Shown here piece after piece: positions 57,490 through 64,000 of a stretch of 64,000 nucleotides of DNA. How positions within the stretch are numbered: position 1 is the stretch's first letter; every line of letters starts with the position of its first letter. Under the pieces are notes generated by a model. That model ran no database searches, was not told where the DNA came from, and was given only the letters and a program-made list of their open reading frames with translations. Location: positions 942,001 to 1,006,000 of the forward strand of contig JAFFSR010000347.1 in NCBI GenBank assembly GCA_017163975.1. The letters are read 5' to 3'. A program made the translations under genes and the position numbers. The stretch is from Anastatus disparis (Eukaryota; Arthropoda; Insecta; Hymenoptera; Eupelmidae).

Positions 57490-58645
57490 AAGAAAGTCGA
57501 TGAGAGTCGATGAGAGTCGATGTAAGTCGATGAAGAGTCGATGAAAAGTCGATAAGAGTCGATGAAGAGTCGATGAAGTGTCGATGAAAAGTCGATGAGA
57601 GTCGATGAGAGTCGATGAAGTGTCGATGAAAAGTCGATGAAGAGTCGATGAAGTATCGATGAAAAATCGATGAGAGTCGATGAAGTGTCGATGAAAAGTC
57701 GATGAGAGTCGATGAGAGTCGATGGGAGTCGATGAAGTGTCGATGAAAAATCGATGAGAGTCGATGAGAGTCGATGAAGTGTCGATGAAAAGTCGATGAG
57801 AGTCGATGAAGAGTCGATGTAAGTCGATGAAGAGTCGATGTAAGTCGATGAAAAGTCGATGAGAGTCGATGAGAGTCGATGTAAGTCGATGAAATGTCGA
57901 TGAAAAATCGATGAGAGTCGATGAGAGTCGATGAAGTGTCGATGAAAAGTCGATGAGAGTCGATGAAGAGTCGATGTAAGTCGATGAAGAGTCGATGTAA
58001 GTCGATGAAAAGTCGATGAGAGTCGATGTAAGTCGATGAAAGTCGATAAGAGTCGATGAAGAGTCGATGAAGTGTCGATGAAAAGTCGATGAGAGTCGAT
58101 GAAGTATCGATGAAAAGTCGATGAAGAGTCGATGAAGAGTCGATGTAAGTCGATGAAAAGTTGATGAGAGTCGGTGAGAGTCGATGTAAGTCGATGAAGA
58201 GTCGATGAAGTATCGATGAAAAATCGATGAGAGTCGATGAAGTGTCGATGAAAAGTCGATGAGAGTCGATGAGAGTCGATGTAAGTCGATGTAAATCGAT
58301 GAGAGTTGATGAGAGTCGATGAAGAGTCGATGTAAGTCGATGAAGAGTCGATGAAGAGTCGATGTAAGTCGATGAAAAGTCGATGAGAGTCGGTGGGAGT
58401 CGATGTAAGTCGATGAAGTGTCGATGAAAAATCGATGAGAGTCGATGAGAGTCGATGAAAGTTGATGAGAGTCGATGAGAGTCGATGAAGAGTCGATGAA
58501 GAGTCGATGTAAGTCGATGAAGAGTCGATGTAAGTCGATGAAGAGTCGATGTAAGTCGATGAAGAGTCGATGTAAGTCGATGAAGAGTCGATGTAAGTCG
58601 ATGAAGAGTCGATGTAAGTCGATGAAGAGTCGATGAAAAGTCGAT
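57490..58645. repeat. 1.15-kb GTCGATGA minisatellite
   Basis: Units of 9-12 bp (AGTCGATGA plus G, A, AGA or TGTA) run without break and abut the polymerase fragment at 58646. Two long minus-strand frames (HRLFID and SSTYID repeats) exist only because units lack stops. Confidence 0.95.
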
Positions 58646-59795
58646 GGCTCAAGAAATATATCGACCTGAACAGCGAGAAGTGGAAGAATGCCAAGAATGA
58701 GTTTGAGAAGATGCTCTTCAAACTTTTCAATAACGCTGTTTATGGTAAAACTATGGAAAACGAGCGGAAACACGTTATATTAAGCTCGTCAATAAGTGCG
58801 AAGGACGCTACGGTGCTGAGGCGCTCATTGCCAGACCAAATTTCAGTAGTTGTGCCATCTTTGATGAAAATTTGGTAGCGATTCAACTTTTACGAACGGA
58901 AATTTGCATCAGAAAACCTATCTACATCGGGCTCTCTGTACTGGATTTGTCCAAAACTCTCGTATGCCGCTTCCATTACGATTACATGCTGGATAACGTT
59001 GCAAAAGGAAAAGGAAATTGCAAGCTATTGTATACAGATACGGATAGTTTGGTATACGAGATGACCAACATCGATATGTATCAAATCATGAAAAGAGACA
59101 TCCACGAATTCGACACCTCTGACTACCCCCAGCCTAATCAGTTCAACATTCCTCCTGCCAATAAGAAAATTGTTGGTTTGATGAAAGACGAATGCAACGG
59201 AAACATCATGCTGGAATTCGTTGGACTGAGGAGTAAAATGTACAGCGTCAGAGTCGAAAATCAGAAGACGATAAAGAAAGCCAAGGGAGTGAAGAGTTCA
59301 ATGGTTAAAGCAACCATCACTTTCGATGATTACAGCGATTGTTTGAAAACGAAAGAAATCAAGATTCGAGAACAGAGAAACATAAGATCCCGTAATCATC
59401 AACTGTACACTGAGAAGGAAACTAAGATCGCTCTCAGTGCGCGTGACGACAAAAGATTTCTTCAAGAAGAAACTACGGACGCTCTTCCTTGAGGTCACTA
59501 TCTAACAAGATCACGAAATCCAGAACTAGTAGATATCGAAGTTGCTATCGAGTCGTTGGATCCTGGAGTGGGGATAGCTGAGCCGCTAGATCCTGGAGTG
59601 GGGGTAGCTGAGCCGCTAGATCCTGGAGTGGGGGTAGTCGACGTGGTGGGGAGCACTCTATATGAACAGGTGCAGAATCAGCCGAGCGTCATTCAGTTCG
59701 CTGACTCATCAAGAAAAGACGCACTCAAAAGAGCCCATCAACCAGCCAGTGAAGAAGCAGTCAGTACCAAGAGATCCGAAATTGACATTTCTTAA
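58646..59795 (+). pseudogene. Polinton DNA polymerase B, C-terminal part
   Basis: Protein-primed family B polymerase. Motif [15 protein letters not shown] at about 58720, motif C YTDTDSLVYE at about 59033, then the thumb region with GLRSKMYSV. A one-base deletion near 58776 shifts the frame. TGA at 59490-59492 interrupts, probably a former Trp codon of a LPWGHY end; after it the frame runs on through three LDPGVGVAEP repeats to 59795. The exonuclease and motif A parts are absent; the minisatellite stands in their place. It cannot polymerise DNA. Confidence 0.9.
59559..59640 (+). repeat. 30-bp tandem repeat in the polB tail
   Basis: Three copies of a unit including TGGATCCTGGAGTGGGG, in frame with polB (LDPGVGVAEP). 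Confidence 0.9.
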
Positions 59796-59824
59796 ATTAA
59801 GGTTAGTATAATTCTATTCATTTC

Positions 59825-60135
59825 AATATAGTATCAATAAAGTTTAAATACAGCATCAATACAGTATCAATACAGTATTAATATAGTATCAATACAGTAT
59901 TAATACAGTATCAATACAGTATTAATATAGTATCAATACAGTATTAATACAGTATCAATATAGTATCAATATAGTATCAATACAGTATCAATGCAGTATC
60001 AATATAGTATCAATACAGTATTAATATAGTATCAATATAGTATCAATACAGTATTAATATAGTATCAATACAGTATCAATACAGTATCAATACAGTATCA
60101 ATATAGAATCAATACAGTATCAATATAGTATTATT
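59825..60135. repeat. ACAGTATCAAT minisatellite
   Basis: About 30 copies of a 10-bp unit (TACAGTATCAA, TATAGTATTAA variants). It lies in the probable 5'-UTR intron of the next gene. Confidence 0.9.
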
Positions 60136-60201
60136 ATTAAAGATTAAATTGATATTGATTATATTTTTCAATCAAGAACTTGTTTTTCTGTTACAGATAA
60201 G

Positions 60202-60501
60202 ATGGACATTTCTAAATTGAACGTCATTGCCCGAGGAGAATTTCTTCCTACTAAAAAAATCACTGAACTGACAGAAGGCACTTCCTACACGGTCACATGT
60301 TTGAGACAAGTGAAAACTCGCTTTGGACCCAGGATTGTAGCAGAACTATGTCAAGAAATCCAAATCTTCTTACCTAAAAAAGTGTCGGAAGTTTTTGAAA
60401 AAGATCAAGAGTTTTTTGAAAGAATGCAGAATGCTGCTAATAAACTTAAACTTTGTGTAGTGTTTAAAGGAGGTTATGTCCTCGAATTTTGTAGTGTTTA
60501 G
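60202..60501 (+). CDS. Small conserved Polinton-associated protein
   Basis: 99 codons from ATG 60202: MDISKLNVIARGEFLPTKK, FGPRIVAELCQEIQIFLPKK and a GGYVLEF end. The beta-rich pattern with paired 'YTVTCLRQV' and 'RIVAEL' strands suggests a small OB-like, possibly nucleic-acid-binding fold; this is inference. I recall similar short proteins in other insect Polinton-rich loci. A 5' splice pattern AAG|GTTAGT at about 59800 and TTACAG at 60191-60196 suggest a 5'-UTR intron. AATAAA follows at about 60542 and 60554. Confidence 0.6.
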   Translation: MDISKLNVIARGEFLPTKKITELTEGTSYTVTCLRQVKTRFGPRIVAELCQEIQIFLPKKVSEVFEKDQEFFERMQNAANKLKLCVVFKGGYVLEFCSV

Positions 60502-60651
60502 TGTGTGCATAATAAGTGTATAGTTATGAGTGTTTTATTTAAATAAATGTTACAATAAATTTTGTTTGATTATAAAAAGTGTTTATTTTATTTCAATTCC
60601 TTAATATACATAATTAAATACATTTTTCTTAAATTCAAATTAAAAAAAAAA
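60502..60651. terminator. Convergent 3' ends with AATAAA signals
   Basis: Polyadenylation-like AATAAA near 60542 and 60554 serves the plus-strand gene; the minus-strand IAP ends on the opposite side at 60652. Confidence 0.4.
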
Positions 60652-61059
60652 TTATGATATGTAAATTCGAATTCTTTGATTAATAACTTTTCTACATATT
60701 ACACATTTTTTAACAATGGATGAACAATGATAACAACTACAACAGTGTCCACAGGGTATAAATGCGACTTCTAGTTCATTATCAAGACAAATTTTACATC
60801 TATTGGTATTTTCTTCAGCAGAATCATTCTGACAAGGTATATCTCTGATGAAGCGACAACGGCCATTCCACTTTTTGTGCTCTAATAATGGATTGTCATC
60901 GATTTCCCATCTACATATTTCTGTAGAACATTCAAAGCAACGGACTTTATCTATTTCACCAGTGTAGTAAAATCCTGCTGCAGCTAAATCTTCAGGTTTT
61001 AAAAAACTCGAAGGCCAATTTTTAAAACTTTCAAGACGGTTTTGCTGTGTTCGATACAT
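60652..61059 (-). CDS. IAP-like protein (one BIR, one RING)
   Basis: 135 codons from ATG 61059. The BIR (about residues 10-75) has GFYYTGEIDKVRCFEC and fits CX2CX16HX6C exactly, ending CRFI. The RING (about 90-130) reads CKICLDNELEVAFIPCGH and KKCVICRK. In the family the BIR binds caspases or their activators and the RING gives ubiquitin ligase activity. All metal ligands are present. Shorter than host IAPs, which usually have two or three BIRs, and like viral IAPs. It lies between Polinton genes, 56 bp downstream of the integrase stop on the same strand. Confidence 0.9.
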   Translation of the reverse strand: MYRTQQNRLESFKNWPSSFLKPEDLAAAGFYYTGEIDKVRCFECSTEICRWEIDDNPLLEHKKWNGRCRFIRDIPCQNDSAEENTNRCKICLDNELEVAFIPCGHCCSCYHCSSIVKKCVICRKVINQRIRIYIS

Positions 61060-61114
61060 GATTACGTTGAATTATTAGTAAGTTTTTATTCTTTATAAAT
61101 TAATTACAAAATAC

Positions 61115-61927
61115 TTATTGAGCATCTGCTTTATTAATCCAACTATTGTGAGTATTGTCGAAACCAAGCCACTTCACTAATACTTCATTTCCACGTCTTT
61201 TAAGAATCTTCTCTACAAGATAGTAATCAGGATATTCGACACTTTGTAATTCTTGTTCATAAAATCCTCCAGCTATTGGTTGATCTTTATAATCCTGCAA
61301 GAGAAAAGTAACTGGTTTTGTTTTTCGAACTCGGTGTACAGTAAATATTTCAGTAGACCAGTTGGGTGTGTATCCTTCGTTTTCAGCTGTAACATCTTTC
61401 GGTTTCATATTAATAGTCCGATGCTTCTCATCATTGTACTTGTCAATCAAATTGGGGATAATATCAATCCACTTGTAGTTACCACGTAAACTAAACTGTT
61501 TCCACATTTTGTTTTTGAGCGTACGATTAAAGCGTTCGCAAATAGACGCTTTGAGATTGCTATAAGTCGAGTAGAGATTGATTTTATATTGTTGCATGAG
61601 ATTCTGGAAATTGGTATTATAGAACTCCTTACCTCGATCGGTGTGAAGATTCCTAGGCACTCTACCTTTTGTCAATACAGACTTCATAGCAGCAGAAACA
61701 TCTATACCAGTTTTTTGTTTTACAGGAACAGCCCAGGCGTATTTTGAAAAAACATCAATAACTGTAAGCATGTATTTGTAGCCTTTGTTTTCTCGAGAAT
61801 AAGGTTGCATCTCTACCAAATCAGCTTGCCAAGTCTCATCCAAACCTCGCACATCGAACTTTCGACGAGGATAATTACGACGTGCTGGCTTGTGAAGCTC
61901 TTCTACAAGTCTATGACGTTGTTCCAT
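61115..61927 (-). CDS. Polinton retroviral-type integrase with chromodomain
   Basis: 270 codons. The D,D,35E triad is in TWQADLVEM, LHTDRGKEF and ASICERFNRT. The C terminus has a chromodomain (YYLVEKILKRRGNEV, VKWLGFDNTHNSWI). In Polintons it inserts the linear DNA, giving 6-bp duplications. The chosen ATG overlaps the 3' end of the next upstream gene by 25 bp; the true start may lie upstream or downstream, since the N-terminal zinc finger part is short or missing. Confidence 0.92.
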   Translation of the reverse strand: MEQRHRLVEELHKPARRNYPRRKFDVRGLDETWQADLVEMQPYSRENKGYKYMLTVIDVFSKYAWAVPVKQKTGIDVSAAMKSVLTKGRVPRNLHTDRGKEFYNTNFQNLMQQYKINLYSTYSNLKASICERFNRTLKNKMWKQFSLRGNYKWIDIIPNLIDKYNDEKHRTINMKPKDVTAENEGYTPNWSTEIFTVHRVRKTKPVTFLLQDYKDQPIAGGFYEQELQSVEYPDYYLVEKILKRRGNEVLVKWLGFDNTHNSWINKADAQ

Positions 61928-62298
61928 CGATGGTTATCGATTGACTGTTTTGCACTAACAGAGATAATGCCTCCTTTTATAGTCTCAAGCTCCAACTGGC
62001 TTTGTATGAATTTCTTATCTAGCTCGTCTCTATGCACCTCTACAATTTTATCTAGGTTATTGAGATCACTTCTCAAACTAGATATTGAATCTAATAATTT
62101 TTGAACTTCCAAACGTATGATACGCTGTAAAGTATCTAAATTTACAGCTTCATTGAGTTGATTAGGTGATGCGAGATTACAAAGCCTCTTATTTTCCATA
62201 TCGTATTGTCCATCTTTTGTGAGTTTATAGCCAATACCCGGAGGTCCTCGACTACCCTCATTTCGTTTGAGATTACGTCCGAATACATCAACGCTCAT
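61903..62298 (-). CDS. Conserved Polinton accessory protein (GPPGIGYKLT type)
   Basis: 131 codons: MSVDVFGRNLKR, GSRGPPGIGYKLTKDGQYDM, then ENKRLCNLASP, and a coiled-coil-like helical half (about residues 60-110). I recall this N-terminal pattern next to Polinton integrases; it looks like a virion or fibre-like component with a trimeric coiled coil, which is inference. The gene is intact and overlaps the integrase. Confidence 0.65.
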   Translation of the reverse strand: MSVDVFGRNLKRNEGSRGPPGIGYKLTKDGQYDMENKRLCNLASPNQLNEAVNLDTLQRIIRLEVQKLLDSISSLRSDLNNLDKIVEVHRDELDKKFIQSQLELETIKGGIISVSAKQSIDNHRWNNVIDL

Positions 62299-62329
62299 TT
62301 TGATAATGCATGGTATAGGTGTCTACACC

Positions 62330-63280
62330 TCAATATATATAACCTCCTTCACGTAACTCTTCTATAATTGAATGTATCTCATTTGTATGGCTAGGGTTTC
62401 CAGCTTCTCTTTCAGCAATGAGTAATCGAAGTCTATCAACGAGTTCGTTTGGATCATCCCAATATATGTAATCCATTCTCGTATCTCTTCTTGCAATTTT
62501 ATATCGAGGTAATGATCCTCCTCTTTTTTTCAATGAGAACAAAGGACTAATGATACTGTCAAATTTCTTACTTTTGTGCGTACGAATAGACTCATCACTT
62601 TTGTAGCGTCGTTTGTGAGCATTAGTAGTTTCAAGAATCTTCTTGTAATTTTGCATATCATTGGTGTTTATCTGACCTCTATCGGGATTTTTCGTAATTA
62701 ACAATTCTAACAATCCTTTAGTTTTTGGATATTTTTGATCTTTTATACGAATGTTTTTATATTCGAAAAATAGAGGTGAGTCACCAATTAAGTAATTATT
62801 ACCTTCCTTGCGTACTCCATAAACTTTATCCAATTGTTTTGATTGATCCTCATTGAGCATATGAATGTATTTATTATTAAGCAATAAATCATCTTCTTTT
62901 TTTTCTAATTCCTGCTCACTTGTAGCTGATTCAAATTCCGTATCAACTTGTCGAATAGTATCGTTTAATGACGTATCTATAGCATCATCATCAATTGATG
63001 AAGAGGAAGGAGAAGAAGGCTGCAAGAAGGAGGAATAAGTATCATTGTTTTTTATGACTTTTTTTTTTTTATTTTTTGCTATGTCACGTATAAAATCATT
63101 ATTTTTCTCAGTAGTAGCAACGAGTTTCTGAAGAGGATCAACGATAGGTTTAAATGTCTCGCCAAATGCTCTTTCAATATTCTCTTTTCCAAACTTCAGC
63201 AAGTTATATTTTCGTTTAACTGCATTGCGTGCTTGCACAAGGTGATGTAGAACATCTTTCTTTCGTCGAATGTCAGCCAT
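62330..63280 (-). CDS. Polinton protein with WDDPNELVDRL C-terminal module
   Basis: 316 codons. Basic N terminus, Ser/Asp-rich middle (SSFLQPSSPSSSSIDDD), central block YGVRKEGNNYLIGDSP and YPKTKGLLELLITKNPDRG, C terminus YWDDPNELVDRLRLL ... EELREGGYIY. Proteins of this pattern recur in insect and cnidarian Polintons; role unknown, perhaps structural (a PX-type protein). TATAAATA lies about 56 bp upstream (63336-63343), inside the 3' end of the ATPase gene. Intact. Confidence 0.7.
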   Translation of the reverse strand: MADIRRKKDVLHHLVQARNAVKRKYNLLKFGKENIERAFGETFKPIVDPLQKLVATTEKNNDFIRDIAKNKKKKVIKNNDTYSSFLQPSSPSSSSIDDDAIDTSLNDTIRQVDTEFESATSEQELEKKEDDLLLNNKYIHMLNEDQSKQLDKVYGVRKEGNNYLIGDSPLFFEYKNIRIKDQKYPKTKGLLELLITKNPDRGQINTNDMQNYKKILETTNAHKRRYKSDESIRTHKSKKFDSIISPLFSLKKRGGSLPRYKIARRDTRMDYIYWDDPNELVDRLRLLIAEREAGNPSHTNEIHSIIEELREGGYIY

Positions 63281-63321
63281 GTTGACGCTTCAGCGTACAA
63301 TGATGAATTGTTTTCTTAGGA

Positions 63322-64000
63322 CTATGTGCGCGCTATATTTATAGCGAAACAATCAAAGCCTTTTCTATATCTACCAAAATTGATTGAACTATCTTTGTCG
63401 ATCATCGAAAATCCATATTTATCATCAGTCCAGCACTTGGAGCACAATTCTTTGAATTGGGCGTAAGTCATGTCTGAATTGACGTGATCATCGTATAAGT
63501 GTCTCAAATTGACGTCATCTTGACGAAAAATCACCAACAAATTGACATTGTCTCTGACTAGATGTTTTGGAATTCGAGCATACGATTGACAGAGATAGAA
63601 ACAATCAACATCTTTGTGCCTGCCCATACAGAAGTAAGCTCTGATGTTATCTTGTTTTTCGCAGGCTACATCATCGAAAATCATAACTGAATTCGGAAGC
63701 ACATTATCAGGGGCTACAACAGATTCATGTTCACTAAAGGGAAAGTATTGTACATCTTCTAAAGGCTCTAGAAGGTCTTTCAAAAACTTGTACTTTGGTT
63801 GACTCAAAGACTTGGAGTACACATAAACGTTTTCAAACCTGAGACCGTTGGGGTGTGTTATTAGTGCTAAGAGACTATTGGTTTTACCACAATTTGATGG
63901 ACCGCAAAATATGGCTCGAATGCTGTTTGGAAGTAAGTCCCCATGCCTCTTTAATTTCTTTTCATGCTCCACGATAGTGTCGAAATTTCCTATCGGCAGC
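63322..64000 (-). CDS. Polinton DNA-packaging ATPase (FtsK/HerA, A32-like), partial
   Basis: The minus-strand frame is open from the window edge to a stop at 63322. Walker A FCGPSNCGKTNSLLAL, Walker B SVMIFDDVAC, a conserved Arg-rich HLVRDNVNLLVIFRQDD stretch, end RYRKGFDCFAI. In the family it packages DNA into the capsid. The true start is beyond the window: codons LPIGNFDTIV continue upstream of the GTG at 63972. Confidence 0.92.
   Translation of the reverse strand, partial: LPIGNFDTIVEHEKKLKRHGDLLPNSIRAIFCGPSNCGKTNSLLALITHPNGLRFENVYVYSKSLSQPKYKFLKDLLEPLEDVQYFPFSEHESVVAPDNVLPNSVMIFDDVACEKQDNIRAYFCMGRHKDVDCFYLCQSYARIPKHLVRDNVNLLVIFRQDDVNLRHLYDDHVNSDMTYAQFKELCSKCWTDDKYGFSMIDKDSSINFGRYRKGFDCFAINIART
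63336..63343 (-). promoter_or_regulatory. TATA box of the 63280 gene within the ATPase 3' end
   Basis: TATAAATA on the minus strand, 56 bp before the ATG, coding for part of the ATPase C terminus at the same time. Confidence 0.6.

Noticed and set aside
57424..58773. 449- and 414-codon minus-strand ORFs ([12 protein letters not shown] repeats)
   Set aside because: They exist only because the GTCGATGA minisatellite units lack stops in those frames; no start context or domain.
61253..62104. Plus-strand ORFs opposite the integrase and accessory genes
   Set aside because: Antisense shadows of genes with clear domains.

Overview
The window is AT-rich, intron-and-repeat-type animal DNA that is almost wholly built of transposable elements nested in one another. 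An insect genome is the best fit, and the crowded 2-bp-TSD foldback elements, Ty1/copia and Ty3/gypsy elements and a Polinton suit a hymenopteran such as a parasitoid wasp; the species-level guess is inference. I see no bacterial operon, rRNA or CRISPR, and only one fragment of a clear host housekeeping gene (Pus1).

Region 1 (1-25227) is a giant inverted repeat: arms of about 2 kb at 1-2105 and 22930-25227 enclose a layered stack of insertions. A foldback MITE with an 8-bp duplication (2909-18346) holds a 7.5-kb element with 689-bp terminal inverted repeats (3006-10546) and a complete Ty1/copia retrotransposon (10680-18004). Because one arm often keeps the empty site of an insertion found in the other, the order of insertion can be read directly.

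Region 2 (25200-33400) is gene-poor. It holds three tandem copies of a block carrying a signal-peptide-like exon, several foldback MITEs, a Pus1 exon split by a MITE, and two unrecognised short ORFs.

Region 3 (33751-49588, minus strand) is one decayed Ty3/gypsy-like provirus: reverse transcriptase/RNase H, integrase and a chuvirus-type envelope glycoprotein, cut by four later insertions (F, G, H, J), some of which carry further insertions (an hAT element, small MITEs).

Region 4 (49600-55700) has tandem arrays, a tRNA-like relic, a 2.2-kb element (L) with a transposase remnant, and a MITE (M) whose empty site survives in a neighbouring tandem copy.

Region 5 (about 55900 to beyond 64000) is a Polinton/Maverick (adintovirus-like) element: packaging ATPase, two structural or accessory proteins, retroviral-type integrase with a chromodomain, a small IAP (BIR+RING), a short conserved protein, the C-terminal part of protein-primed DNA polymerase B, and a FLYWCH protein. 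PolB is broken: its 5' part is absent beside a 1.15-kb minisatellite and it has a frameshift and a stop. The ATPase, integrase, IAP and the two accessory genes look intact.

A recurring theme is a set of elements beginning CCC and ending GGG with 2-bp target duplications (A, D, E, F, G, K, L, M). One of them carries a transposase remnant that resembles the Tnp2-type proteins of the CMC/EnSpm superfamily.
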